A stretch of 64,000 bases of DNA from Microcoleus sp. EPA2 (GCA_020882975.1 JAHRFD010000009.1:43164-107163), one strand, 5' to 3'. Counted from the stretch's first letter, positions 33,377 through 44,851 are shown. Notes: a model not told the origin generated them from the letters alone. Numbers and translations: made by a program.

Positions 33377-35815
33377 CTAAACTTGGGAAACGGCGATCGC
33401 CCTAACGGGTCGATTTCTCTCAAAAATAGCCCGTGGTTTCAAAGCTATTCTCAACAACAACCAAAGCGATCGCCATTCTCCCGGTGTTTCCAACCCTTGC
33501 CACTGTCCAGGCCGACAATACAGCATTTCAATCAAACAACGGTGTTGGTTAATATTTAGGCGATCGAAGGCAATTCGGACAGTGGGAAATCCTGCTGGCT
33601 GAAAACTTGCATCCAACCGTAATTTATCCCTCACCAACTCAATCTTAGCCACAGGAATCAAACATTGCTCTTCCATTATTTCCAAAGTAGCGGATGCACA
33701 ATCTATCAAATCTAGAGGAAAACTAATCTCTGTTTCCAACTCAAGCATTGACTGGAATGGCTGGCTTGAGTTGAAGTTTCCACCCTGGGAAACATTTCCC
33801 CTAACAGCATATTTTGGCAAATTTTCGGCTGTAATCAAACTATTTTTGTTGACTTTACCTTTGGGACGAAAACTCGGCTGTTGAGTCAGAGCTACTTCCG
33901 CACCACTTTCCGAAATTACAGTAGTTATACCCCAAAAAGTTGTATCCCCAATATTCAATTTTACAACCCTGCGTAAATTGAACCATTCGTAAATATCCGG
34001 TTTAGGAATATCCACCAAAATTAGTAGCGCAATTCCCAACATCAGCAAGTTGTAAACGCTCCAAATCCAGCCAAAACTCATCCCTTTTAACGCATCGGCG
34101 CTTGCTGCTACTTCCTGTCCACTACCAATATTATGAAATACATAAGTGTTTAAATTTTGGCACAAACCCCAAGCGGTAACTACAAACAAGACGATCAGAG
34201 GCCATCCCAAATTCCAGTTAAAATGAAATCGATCGCTAGCAAGTCCTTTTGGTGTCACCTGAAATCCCTTCCCAAACGGATTGAGCATCGCACTCACCAC
34301 AGTCATCGCTAAAGGGATACACTGGACAAAGGAGTAGACATCGGAAAGTAAAGCAGACCGCGATCGGTAATTTAGCCAAGAAAACACCGTAATTTGGACT
34401 AAATAATAAGGCAGAAAGAAATACACTAATTCCTGGGAATTTGCCCGCACGGGAAGGATGCCTAAAAACCAGTAAGCCAAAGGCATCAACAGTAATAAAA
34501 CTCTACTTAAACTGGTGAACCAGTGCACCAATCCTTCCAAGTGAGACAGTCTTTGTCGCAATTTTAACCCCGGAATGGTTAAAGGATTGGAATCTATAAA
34601 AAATGCCTGGAGGGTGCCTCGCGCCCAGCGCAATCTTTGAGTTAGGTGAGCATCTATATTTTCCGCAGCTAAACCTGCACTTAATTTTTCATTTAAATAA
34701 ACTAAACTATATCCACTTGCTGATAGCCGAATTCCCGTAAAATAATCTTCGCAAACGGAATTTGTGACAAAGCCTCCCACTGCTTCTAAAGCGCTGCGTC
34801 TGAGCACAAAAGATGTGCCACAACAAATTACACTTTCTGCACCATCTTTGAGGAGTTGAATTTGTCTATAAAATACTTCTTCTTCGGAAGTAACAATGTT
34901 TTCTAATCCGAGGTTGCGGGCGATGGGGTCGTGATTGTAAAAGCTTTGAGGAGTTTGAACAAGGGCGATTTCTGGATTTTGAAAAAATCCTACAGTTCTG
35001 GTTAAAAAGTTGGTGGTTGGAATAAAATCGGCATCGAAAACAACTATGAGTTCTCCGTTGGTTAAAGCTGTGGCATGATTTATGTTGCCAGCTTTTGCGT
35101 GACGATTATCTGGTCTGCTTATATATTCGCAGCCGAGTTCTTTTGCCAATAATTTGATTTCATGACGTTGAGTATCATCGAGTAAATATACTTTTTTATT
35201 GGTATAGTCTAAGGCTTGACAACCGATGATTGTGCGCCTTAAAATAAAGGCTGGTTCGTTGTAGGTTGGGATTAAAATATCTACGGAAGGGGAAAAGTAT
35301 CCTGACTCAACGGCAACTGCCATGCGATCGGCTTCTCGGCCACGATCTTTCAGTCTCAGCGTGAAGTAAAGTAGACTGCTGCTAGTGAAAACCATTAACA
35401 TTTCTAGGAAAAACAGCCCCAAACTAAAGATACCATTGAGGGGATTGCTGAGATTTAGAGTAGCGAGCGATCGCCACAAAAAGTAGCGAATTGTTAAAGC
35501 CAAAACTATCGCAACTACCACAGCCTGTGACCATTTCTGGGGCTGAGGCGAAATTTTCACTATAGCGAAGACTGTTGATACTAGGATGACAGTCGGGAGT
35601 AATAAATACATCTGGCTGACAGCAGGCACTTGCAGCCACACAGGCGGGTTTTGTTGCCAAATATTGATTTGGGCAAAAATACCGCTGACAGTGCCTTCCT
35701 GGGAAAACCACGCCCCGACGATCGCACTTACGAAAGCCACTACCCCTAATAGGACTAAGGTGGCGATCGGCACGCGGCGTTTGAAGTCTAGAAAGTGAAA
35801 TCTGGAATTTGTCAT
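33377..35815 (-). CDS. Cellulose-synthase-like family 2 glycosyltransferase with PilZ-like domain
   Basis: I start at ATG 35815 (MTNSRFHFLDFKRRVPIA), where the family-like N-terminus begins; the longer frame to 35869 has no support. The 812-aa protein has membrane helices at both ends of a GT2 domain. Motifs are DILIPTYNEP, YLLDD, VFDADFIPTTNFL, a CEDYFTGIRL in place of TED, and TQRLRWARGTLQ (QxxRW). A segment near the C-terminus after the last helices (FNLRRVVKLNIGDTTFWGITTVISESGAEVAL) resembles a PilZ c-di-GMP domain with degenerate motifs. It likely makes an extracellular beta-glucan or related polymer. It lies downstream of the CHAT-FHA and 193-aa genes. Confidence 0.88.
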   Translation of the reverse strand: MTNSRFHFLDFKRRVPIATLVLLGVVAFVSAIVGAWFSQEGTVSGIFAQINIWQQNPPVWLQVPAVSQMYLLLPTVILVSTVFAIVKISPQPQKWSQAVVVAIVLALTIRYFLWRSLATLNLSNPLNGIFSLGLFFLEMLMVFTSSSLLYFTLRLKDRGREADRMAVAVESGYFSPSVDILIPTYNEPAFILRRTIIGCQALDYTNKKVYLLDDTQRHEIKLLAKELGCEYISRPDNRHAKAGNINHATALTNGELIVVFDADFIPTTNFLTRTVGFFQNPEIALVQTPQSFYNHDPIARNLGLENIVTSEEEVFYRQIQLLKDGAESVICCGTSFVLRRSALEAVGGFVTNSVCEDYFTGIRLSASGYSLVYLNEKLSAGLAAENIDAHLTQRLRWARGTLQAFFIDSNPLTIPGLKLRQRLSHLEGLVHWFTSLSRVLLLLMPLAYWFLGILPVRANSQELVYFFLPYYLVQITVFSWLNYRSRSALLSDVYSFVQCIPLAMTVVSAMLNPFGKGFQVTPKGLASDRFHFNWNLGWPLIVLFVVTAWGLCQNLNTYVFHNIGSGQEVAASADALKGMSFGWIWSVYNLLMLGIALLILVDIPKPDIYEWFNLRRVVKLNIGDTTFWGITTVISESGAEVALTQQPSFRPKGKVNKNSLITAENLPKYAVRGNVSQGGNFNSSQPFQSMLELETEISFPLDLIDCASATLEIMEEQCLIPVAKIELVRDKLRLDASFQPAGFPTVRIAFDRLNINQHRCLIEMLYCRPGQWQGLETPGEWRSLWLLLRIALKPRAIFERNRPVRAIAVSQV

Positions 35816-35979
35816 AAATGTGAAATGCCCGATCGAGTCTACAAAAGCTTTCAAACACCATGTAAACACATTTTAACATTTTCACAATTTTCTTCAACGC
35901 ACTCTCTTCTCCTCCTCTGGGTCAAGAGCGTCCTCTGCGTTTAAATAAATCAGGTCTAACCGTAAACGACATAACACAT

Positions 35980-36561
35980 TCAATCAGAAACTTCCAATTG
36001 CGATATTGCATAGCGCGCGACAGTCAAACTATATTTAGCCCGTTCTATTTCCGACAATTCTGCCCAAGGTTTGCTAAAAACCATCCCTAATTCTCCCCCT
36101 TCCCCTTCAACATCTCGCATCGCATAGGCCAAAGGACGGGATAAAACTTGCAAATCTTCCTCATCCCACTGAGGTAAAATATCTAACACGCACTCTACCA
36201 TTTGGTCTGCCAAATATTGATATTTGACCGTGGCATTTTGGACACTTTGTGCGATGCTGGCGAGTAAATCTTGAGGAAAACTCACAAATTTATCCCGCAA
36301 AGACTTTTGCAAAGTTGTGGTTAGCCAGACTTGTTCTAATTGCGAGAATAATAATTGTGAGTTCTGGGCAATATCCGTGTCGCTGAAAGATTCGGATAGT
36401 GCAAATTCTTGCTCTAAAGCCATCAAATAAGATTCTGATTCAACCTGTGCAGGATTCCAGGGATAAGCCACATCAGTCTGAACAATTGTTGCCAGAAGTT
36501 CCATCTCAACCTGAGTTTCAGAGTCGCGAAAATATTGAGAATCAGGAGGTTGGGGAGCCAT
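35980..36561 (-). CDS. Conserved-looking hypothetical protein, acidic, helical
   Basis: A 193-aa soluble protein starting MAPQPPDSQYFRDSETQVEMELLATIVQTDVAYPWNPAQVESESYLMALEQEFALSE. It is rich in acidic residues, with a predicted all-helical core (LFSQLEQVWLTTTLQKSLRDKF, LLASIAQSVQNATVKYQYLADQMVECVLDILPQWDEEDL). I do not know a family name. It lies between the CHAT-FHA gene (183 bp upstream) and the glycosyltransferase gene on the same strand. This suggests one functional unit, although the gaps leave room for separate promoters. Confidence 0.75.
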   Translation of the reverse strand: MAPQPPDSQYFRDSETQVEMELLATIVQTDVAYPWNPAQVESESYLMALEQEFALSESFSDTDIAQNSQLLFSQLEQVWLTTTLQKSLRDKFVSFPQDLLASIAQSVQNATVKYQYLADQMVECVLDILPQWDEEDLQVLSRPLAYAMRDVEGEGGELGMVFSKPWAELSEIERAKYSLTVARYAISQLEVSD

Positions 36562-36744
36562 AATTTAATACCTAAATGGGAAAAAAATACAGAACGGGAT
36601 GAATGGGAAGTATGAGTTGCCAGTAGTGAATATTTTGTTTAACTCCAGACTTGAGACTCAAGGTCTAAAACTTTGCCGTCCCGATCGCCGATTGCTAAAA
36701 CTAGCTACACTATCACCTCCATTGGTTCCGCAATCCATTTAACT

Positions 36745-38556
36745 TTAGGTAGAAGTTGTTTGCACCTCGATGGTGAACTCAAAAATCTGACCTTGAGAAC
36801 TGCCAAATTTTAGCTGAGTCCCCGATCGCAACAACAGTTCCTGGTGGTGAACCCTTTGCCATCCCTCATCCCCCAAGACTAGAGTCCCATAACGAGAGAA
36901 ATCCCGCAGGAAGTAGCGAGGTTCTTCCCGGCCATCTTCGATATTGTTGCGACAGAAAATTTCCGCGTGTTTTTGAGAAACCCATTGTTCTCGAATCACT
37001 ACATCGTTTTCTTCCCAACGTCCGACTCGAACCATTCCACCCCGAATTGGCCAAACCTGATTGGGGTTAGAACTTTGGGCTGTTTCCTCTTGTCGATCGC
37101 GCCCCCGCAAATAAGCACAGGAGGGCAAACGTCCCAGCCAAGTAGCAGAATTTATAGGCAATTCTGTTTTGATGTCATCTACCGGTTCAGTCAATTGACC
37201 ATCGAACTCCGGGTGCATATACAGCACCGGCAGTGTCCAAGCCGGTTGATTGAACTTGTAAAGCGTTAGTAGCTGCTGTCTGGCGATCGCCACAGCCCGA
37301 TCGATGGACATCCTTCCAGCCAAAGCTTGGGCGAAAGTTTGGATAAAACTCAGGGCTTCGCGATCGGCGATCGAATCCCGCATCCCCAACACCGCCGGCA
37401 CCCCATGATGGATCAATACCTCTGCCAAACTGCTGCGGGCGATCGCCTGTTTCTGGCCACTGCTAGAATCAACCATCTCCAGGGCCGGCTGAGCTCCCCA
37501 ACAGGCATTGAATACTGCCAACGTCACCCGACACCGGACTAAAACTTGAGCCAGTTCAGTGCCGTTAATAATCGTGTCCGGCCCCAAAAACAACAAACCT
37601 CCATCAGGCCCCGGCATCCCGTGGCCGGCATAAAACAAGATGTTATAGGCTTGTGTTTCCAAGCGAGAAATTAATTCTGTTGGGGTGGGTTCGATCAGAG
37701 TATCGACGTGAGTGGGAACGTTAACCTCGGAGTATTTACCACTGTCGTCGGTTTTATGGGTATTTTCCAGAACCTGACGCAAGGCTAGTGCTTCTTTTTC
37801 CAAATGCAACTGACGATGATTTGTGCTGGAAAATTGACTATTGACAACACTGCCAGGATCTGATTGTCCCAACACTAACAAAATATTGAGCGAATCGGCC
37901 AGACGCAGCGGCCCCAAAGGCTCAACATTGCTGGTAGTGCGACTAAACAGCAATTGCTGGGACAGAGAAATTGCCGGTTGACCGGCTTGAGGCTGCATAA
38001 TTTCCCAAGGTAAAGCAATTAAATAGGGTTCCCGCAAGTCTAGTCGTACCCGCAGAGGTTGATTTTGTCCGATCGCGATACCTTTACTTTCTTGGAGACT
38101 ACCTTGAATTGGTCCTTCAAACAGCCACTGCCAAAGGTTGATGCCAAAATGCTGCATCAAGCGACTGCTGTAGCTAGTTGGTTGTGGGGGTGGAGTTGGT
38201 TCCCCCCTCTCACCGCCACCCCTTTGAGGGACGTGGACGGATACTCCTGAAAATGGAGGTAGCTGTAGGGAGTAAGGGCTTGGTTTTTCGGTTGTGTCGA
38301 GTATTTTTTGGCTATGTTCCATAGAGATGAAACTACCATCAGAAATTGAGGGCAATTGGTGAATTGTCCCGGAGGAGGAGAACATCTCTTGCCAAGCTTG
38401 CCACGCTTGGGATAGGGTGGGGGGCCACATACAATCGTGGTGAACGTAACCGCTGGGATAGGGGGCTTGTAGCACCCAGGTAGCAAAATGGTTTGCCCCA
38501 GCGGCTTTTAGGCGAGCGATCGCTATACTGAGGCAAGGACTTTCAGGGCGCGCCAT
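36745..38556 (-). CDS. CHAT caspase-like protease fused to an FHA domain
   Basis: A 603-aa protein. Residues 1-60 form a conserved-looking N-terminal domain (ATWVLQAPYPSGYVHHDCMWPP...AWQAWQEMFSS). A Pro-rich linker (105-128) follows. The CHAT domain spans about 160-455: catalytic His312 in FYAGHG and Cys352 in VFNACWG. The C-terminal FHA domain (about 505-597) has VRVGRWEENDVVI, SQKHAEIFC and DFSRYGT, with the usual Arg, Ser and His for phospho-Thr binding. The architecture suggests a protease recruited by phosphorylated partners. Cytoplasmic; no kinase gene is in the window. Confidence 0.9.
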   Translation of the reverse strand: MARPESPCLSIAIARLKAAGANHFATWVLQAPYPSGYVHHDCMWPPTLSQAWQAWQEMFSSSGTIHQLPSISDGSFISMEHSQKILDTTEKPSPYSLQLPPFSGVSVHVPQRGGGERGEPTPPPQPTSYSSRLMQHFGINLWQWLFEGPIQGSLQESKGIAIGQNQPLRVRLDLREPYLIALPWEIMQPQAGQPAISLSQQLLFSRTTSNVEPLGPLRLADSLNILLVLGQSDPGSVVNSQFSSTNHRQLHLEKEALALRQVLENTHKTDDSGKYSEVNVPTHVDTLIEPTPTELISRLETQAYNILFYAGHGMPGPDGGLLFLGPDTIINGTELAQVLVRCRVTLAVFNACWGAQPALEMVDSSSGQKQAIARSSLAEVLIHHGVPAVLGMRDSIADREALSFIQTFAQALAGRMSIDRAVAIARQQLLTLYKFNQPAWTLPVLYMHPEFDGQLTEPVDDIKTELPINSATWLGRLPSCAYLRGRDRQEETAQSSNPNQVWPIRGGMVRVGRWEENDVVIREQWVSQKHAEIFCRNNIEDGREEPRYFLRDFSRYGTLVLGDEGWQRVHHQELLLRSGTQLKFGSSQGQIFEFTIEVQTTST

Positions 38557-38926
38557 TCACAACTACCGACTCTGGATATAGGGATCGATCGAGTTTATCT
38601 ATTACACATCTCCTAAACAGCTTATCTTGAACAAGCCCCATGGGAGACATCTCCCAAACAGCCAGCTTTGAACAGGGTGTTTAGCCTGTTCCACAATAAT
38701 TATCGGAGAGGTCTATTTAGTAGTGTATCGGTTTAGGGGTTTTCTAGAGTTTTGAGTTTTGAAGAAGCACCAACCAGCAACAAGCCCATTTTTTTCCCTC
38801 TCCCACTCCAGAAGCAACAGACATCGGATCTAAAGACGAGTTAAGTAGAAGATCGATATGAAAAAGGAAGAATGATTATACAGCAAGCTTTTTAGCCATC
38901 TCTATTTGACGTTTAATTCGATCGAC
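38557..38926. other. Intergenic region without a recognised gene
   Basis: 370 bp between the CHAT-FHA gene and the oxidoreductase gene. It contains GGGAGACATCTCCC-like short dyads near 38640 and must hold the CHAT-FHA promoter. No RNA gene or repeat family was recognised. Confidence 0.4.
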
Positions 38927-40063
38927 TTACTTACCGCTCAAAAATTTATCCAAATTCGGTATCTCAACCCAAGTTCCCGTCGCATGAGACTCCTGAGTCA
39001 AATCCATCAACAACTGGGAGTAAACCCCTTCCCTCAGAGACGGTATCAAAGATTCACCCCCATCAATTGCTTCTACCCACTTATCTACTACTCTAATAAA
39101 CGGTGCAATTCTCCCGTCTGGATAAACTTGAGGAAACTCCAATCTTTGAGGAATTTTGATTTCAGCTAAAGGTTCTGGGCCTTGGGAACCCCACAGGCGA
39201 AATCCGTGGACATAATCTTGCTGGTTATCGCTTCCTAAAACTAAAGTCCCCTTACTTCCGTAAATCTCCACCCAGTGTCCCCGCCCTTGATAGGTAACAG
39301 AACTCAAGCAAACTTGACAAGGGGTGCCGTCTGCTAATTCCAGCATCAAAGTGCAAGAATCATCTGCATCTACTGGTTTTAATTTTCCTAATTCATCAGG
39401 GTCTGGGCGCGCCGAAATTCCTGTGATTAATTGTCCAGAAAGCCTCTTCACTGGACCGAACAGCCAGTTAATATAATCAAAGACGTGGGAACCTGTAGCG
39501 CCCAAAACACCGCCCCCTTTATCTTTCTGTGAGTACCAGTTCCAAGGGCGATTAGCGTCAGCCCGGCCCGATACCAGCCAGTCTATTTTAATTAAACGTT
39601 TTTCTCCGACATATCCTGTGGCTAATAGTTCGGCTAGCATTTGCCAAGAGGGGATGAAGCGAAACTCAAAATCCATGGTTGCGATGGTTTTCACACTTGG
39701 GGATTCTGGGTTTGTTTGAGATTTATTGGTCAATTTGTAGAGTTCTCTAGCTTCATTTGCTGTGAGGGCGGTGGGTTTTTCTAGCAATAAGTGTTTCCCT
39801 GCTGCCAAGACTTTTTTTGCCATTTCAAAATGCAGAAATGGCGGGGTGGAAATGCTGACTGCTGCTACTTCTGGGATGGCAATTATGTCTTCTATGGAGT
39901 TGCAAGCATAGGGGATATTCTGGCTAGAGGCGATCGCCTGAGCTTTGTCTAAGTTCCGGTGGTAAACAGCCACGACTTCTGTGCGGTGATGGGCTTGGAA
40001 TCCGGGAATGTGAATTTTTTGACCGAAACCTGTACCGACTACTGCAACGCCAATTTTAGACAT
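38927..40063 (-). CDS. Gfo/Idh/MocA family oxidoreductase
   Basis: A 378-aa NAD(P)-dependent dehydrogenase. The N-terminal Rossmann domain has VAVVGTGFGQKIHIPGF and the family hallmark LLLEKPTALTANEARELY (EKP). The C-terminal domain carries MDFEFRFIPSWQML, the DYINWLFG segment and GSHVFDY, the last with a catalytic-type His. The substrate, probably a sugar or inositol derivative, cannot be told. It appears monocistronic and is separated from gshB by repetitive DNA. Confidence 0.92.
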   Translation of the reverse strand: MSKIGVAVVGTGFGQKIHIPGFQAHHRTEVVAVYHRNLDKAQAIASSQNIPYACNSIEDIIAIPEVAAVSISTPPFLHFEMAKKVLAAGKHLLLEKPTALTANEARELYKLTNKSQTNPESPSVKTIATMDFEFRFIPSWQMLAELLATGYVGEKRLIKIDWLVSGRADANRPWNWYSQKDKGGGVLGATGSHVFDYINWLFGPVKRLSGQLITGISARPDPDELGKLKPVDADDSCTLMLELADGTPCQVCLSSVTYQGRGHWVEIYGSKGTLVLGSDNQQDYVHGFRLWGSQGPEPLAEIKIPQRLEFPQVYPDGRIAPFIRVVDKWVEAIDGGESLIPSLREGVYSQLLMDLTQESHATGTWVEIPNLDKFLSGK

Positions 40064-40070
40064 AATTTAA

Positions 40071-40323
40071 TAGTTGGGAATTGGGAATGGGGCATTGGGA
40101 ATTGGGAATTGGGCATTGCTAATTAGTAGTAAATAACCAGTAACCAATAACTAATGACTACTGACTACTGACTAATAACTACTGACTACTGACTAATAAC
40201 TAATGACTACTGACTAATAACTAATGACTAATAACTAATGACTACTGACTACTGACTAATGACTACTGACTACTGACTAATGACTACTGACTAATGACTA
40301 CTGACTACTGACTAATGACTAAC
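40071..40323. repeat. Tandem short-repeat tracts (GGGAATTG and GACTACT/GACTAAT types)
   Basis: From 40071 to about 40118 the unit TTGGGAATTGGG(GC)A repeats. From about 40131 to 40323 there are more than 20 units of seven to ten bases built from AATGACTA, CTGACTA and ATAACTA. The array has no dyad symmetry. Its right end supplies the last codons and the stop codon of gshB. Length variation between strains is likely. Confidence 0.9.
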
Positions 40324-41271
40324 TACCCATTCTATTACTTCTTTGCCCAAACTAACCCCATTAAACAAGTCGATTTCTCTGATCCCTGTAGGACTCGTGA
40401 CATTAACCTCGGTGAGATAGCCGCCAATGATATCAATTCCCACAAAGTACAATCCGTCCCTTTGCAACACTGGCGCTAACTGACTGCAAATTTGGAGTTC
40501 GCGATCGCTAATTTCGGTTTTTGCGACTCGGCCACCCACGGCCATGTTGCCACGAAATTCATTGCCGGTGGGAATGCGGTTGATAGCACCGATCGGCTTA
40601 CCGTTCAATAATATAATCCGTTTGTCTCCATCTTTTGCTTCCGGCAGATAAGTCTGAACCATTACTGGAACAGTACCTTGGTGAGTGCTAATTTCCACCA
40701 GGGAGTTGAGGTTGCGATCGCCCTTTTCCAAAAATAAAATTCCTTCCCCAGCTTTCCCACCCAAAGGTTTGAGCACTGCTGCTCCTTTTTTCTCCACAAA
40801 TTGCCGAATTACCTGTTTACTTTGAGAGACAATTGTTTCTGGGATCGCTCCTTCAAATTGCAAAGCGTACATTTTTTCATTCGCATCCCGCAATCCTTGT
40901 GGACTGTTCACCACCAAAGTTTTAGCAGGATCGATGTAGTCAAGCAGGTAAGTAGCGTAGAGGTAAGGCACATTCACTGGGGGATCGGTACGCATAAATA
41001 CTGCGTCCATTGCTTCTAGAGGCTGCAAAGTTGGTGCTTCTACCTCGTACCAAACCTCAGCCGCCACCCAACGTCCCTCTACCAAATTTACTGGGGTTAG
41101 TGTCACCGGACTCAGCAGACCCCAGGTTTTGCCACCGATGACGCTTAACTCGTTGGCTTGAGTCACCCAAACTTCGTGACCCAAAGTTTGGGCTGCTTCC
41201 ATCAGTGCTACGCTGCTATCATGGCCTGGAATTAGCCTGTCGAGGGGATCGATGATGAATGCAAATTTCAT
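40312..41271 (-). CDS. gshB: Glutathione synthetase
   Basis: A 319-aa ATP-grasp enzyme that joins gamma-glutamylcysteine and glycine to make glutathione. It starts MKFAFIIDPLDRLIPGHDSSVALMEAAQ, as usual. ATP-grasp signatures are KPLGGKAGEGILFLEKGD, MVQTYLPEAKDGDKRI, GRVAKTE and VNVTSPTGIREID. The length is normal. The last four residues and stop come from the adjacent tandem repeat. It follows grxC by 54 bp on the same strand, a common cyanobacterial arrangement for thiol redox genes. Confidence 0.96.
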   Translation of the reverse strand: MKFAFIIDPLDRLIPGHDSSVALMEAAQTLGHEVWVTQANELSVIGGKTWGLLSPVTLTPVNLVEGRWVAAEVWYEVEAPTLQPLEAMDAVFMRTDPPVNVPYLYATYLLDYIDPAKTLVVNSPQGLRDANEKMYALQFEGAIPETIVSQSKQVIRQFVEKKGAAVLKPLGGKAGEGILFLEKGDRNLNSLVEISTHQGTVPVMVQTYLPEAKDGDKRIILLNGKPIGAINRIPTGNEFRGNMAVGGRVAKTEISDRELQICSQLAPVLQRDGLYFVGIDIIGGYLTEVNVTSPTGIREIDLFNGVSLGKEVIEWVVSH

Positions 41272-41325
41272 GGTCAGTTGGCACTTATGAATGGATTTTG
41301 GTCAAATTCCGCATGAAAATAATGT

Positions 41326-41586
41326 TTATTTTCCTAGCATGGTGTCTAGCTTGCCCATATCTTCTAGTTCGTGGATATCGTCGCAGCCACCTATGTGTTC
41401 GTCGTTGATGAAGATTTGGGGTAAAGAGCGACGTCCGTTAGCTCGATCGCTCATTTTAGCTCGTGCTGCTTCATCTCCGTCGATCGCGTACTCTGTAAAC
41501 TCCACCCCTTTGCGCTTCAGCAGTGCTTTGGCACGAATGCAAAACGGGCAGGTTCTCCAAGTGTAAATTTCTACATTAGGGGACAT
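41326..41586 (-). CDS. grxC: Glutaredoxin 3-type
   Basis: An 86-aa dithiol glutaredoxin. The active site CPFC lies in VEIYTWRTCPFCIRAKALL, followed by the LPQIFINDEHIGGCDDIHELE segment with the cis-Pro and the GG that bind glutathione. It reduces disulfides using glutathione, whose synthetase gene lies directly downstream. Confidence 0.96.
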   Translation of the reverse strand: MSPNVEIYTWRTCPFCIRAKALLKRKGVEFTEYAIDGDEAARAKMSDRANGRRSLPQIFINDEHIGGCDDIHELEDMGKLDTMLGK

Positions 41587-41781
41587 CAGATTTTTTAACC
41601 ATCACTATATTCTTGAATTCTCATCTTAACAAATCTTATTTAAATTTTTATCTAATATTTTTCGCGAGTCTGCCCTAATGTTATTTTTTATACTTTTTTT
41701 TGAAATACCCCTAAAAACTAAAAATCACCCGTGCTTCAAGGAACGGAGACATTTTTCAGACAAGCAGCGCCTTGCACCAGC

Positions 41782-42357
41782 CTAGCGCTGCTGACCAACT
41801 TGCTTATTTCGTTTTTTCAGCGAAGTCACGACTCCTGCACCAGTCAGAAGCAGTGCAATTACACTACCGGGTTCTGGAATAGAAGTTGAGCTTCTCACGG
41901 GTGTGGCTGTGTATATGTTAAAAGTCGAGACCGGACTCTGTATCGGTTCTGGTGCTGACAGTGACGGGACTATCGGTGCTGGTGATGGCGATGGTGATGG
42001 TAATGGTGTTGGCTCTGTTAATAGTGGTATCGGATCTGGTGAAACTACTGCTGGTGATGGGCTTGGGCTGGGGCTTGGGCTGGGGCTTGGGCTTGGTGAG
42101 GCAACGATGGGGTCTGGTGTCGGTGCTGGTGAGGTAACGATGGGGTCTGGTGTCGGTGCTGGTGAGGTAACGATGGGGTCTGGTGCTGGTGATGCTGTTG
42201 TGGCTGTGTCTGGTGCGGGGGTGACGCAGGCACTAGAAAAATTTCCCGGCCCGCACACGTCTAGTGCGGTCGCGGGAGGGGCCACAGCTAGGTAGTAGAA
42301 CCCTGTCGCGACTGTGGCAGAGATTCCAATTCTTAGTTTTGCCAGGAGCGTACACAT
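41782..42357 (-). CDS. PEP-CTERM exported protein with Pro-rich repeat core
   Basis: A 191-aa protein. The N-terminus (LLAKLRIGISATVATGFYYLAVAPPATALD) is a signal peptide. The middle repeats PAPTPDPIVTS three times and then SPSPSPSPSP. The C-terminus SSTSIPEPGSVIALLLTGAGVVTSLKKRNKQ is a clear PEP-CTERM signal. It is probably cleaved by exosortase and displayed at the surface or secreted. The repeats are encoded by near-identical DNA, so copy number may vary. A long frame on the opposite strand is an artefact of this repeat. Confidence 0.85.
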   Translation of the reverse strand: MCTLLAKLRIGISATVATGFYYLAVAPPATALDVCGPGNFSSACVTPAPDTATTASPAPDPIVTSPAPTPDPIVTSPAPTPDPIVASPSPSPSPSPSPSPSPAVVSPDPIPLLTEPTPLPSPSPSPAPIVPSLSAPEPIQSPVSTFNIYTATPVRSSTSIPEPGSVIALLLTGAGVVTSLKKRNKQVGQQR

Positions 42358-42830
42358 AACTATTTAGTTAAACAGTGGTAAAATCGGATTATATCGGATG
42401 ATACAAGTAGTGCTAAAGAGCGGCACTGTGTGGACAAGGATTTTGATTCTATTAGAATAAGTTGAGGTTGGAGCAAGCGGGCGCTTGTAAAGGCTAATTT
42501 AGGGTTTGAGCCGATCGCCCAAATACTAGAATAACTTTATTTTATTTCACATTCTGTCAACAATCTGTGATTTACGCCGCTTTGCCACATTTTTTGGGAA
42601 ATTTTGATTGACTAACAGCTATTACCGCCATCAGTAAAGAGTATTTTTACCTTGAATAGTGCCTCCTCAAAGTAATGATTTAGGTGGGGGACAACTCACT
42701 CAATTACATTGTACTTTGCAATAACCCACTTTGACTACCATTCCATAGTCTTACAATCACTTAGGGTTTTATCTCAGTATATGTAAGTATTTTGACGGTT
42801 GTCAACTACTTCAAACTCATCTTTAAGTAA
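42358..42830. other. Intergenic region without a recognised gene
   Basis: 473 bp between the PEP-CTERM gene and the 3' end of hflX. It is AT-rich with no long frame, no repeat family and no RNA gene that I could recognise. It contains the PEP-CTERM promoter and the hflX terminator region. Confidence 0.4.
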
Positions 42831-44621
<1,791 letters not shown>

Positions 44622-44794
44622 AACTTTTTCTCCCGATCGCTATGTTTATCTAATTATTTTAGTGATGCTAAGGGCGATCGTGTTCTGTGTAGGATGGTGG
44701 AGGATGGTGGGCGATCGGGAAAACGGGCACTAGGAAGTGAAATGATACCACTTCCCGTTGTCTGTGAGATCTTGCACCATTCTCAATTAGCTGT

Positions 44795-44851
44795 AGGGGC
44801 GGGTTCACCGAAAGCCTCTCTGGTTGTAGATAGGTTAAATAAACCCGCCCT
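44795..44851. repeat. Dispersed hairpin repeat AGGGGCGGGTT...AACCCGCCCT
   Basis: Second copy of the hairpin found at 24391-24449, including a TTGTAGATAGG-like spacer and GGTTAAATAAACCCGCCC on the right. It lies upstream of hflX. The rest of 44640-45110 contains no gene; a partial copy of the TCGGAATGATTTAACC repeat lies at about 44900. Confidence 0.7.

Noticed and set aside
40312..40323. Frameshifted end of gshB
   Set aside because: The ATP-grasp domain is complete and only the last few residues differ, so the gene is functional in appearance.
41903..42295. Plus-strand Gly-rich frame opposite the PEP-CTERM gene
   Set aside because: It mirrors the Pro/Ser-rich repeats of the minus-strand gene, which has a signal peptide and sorting signal.
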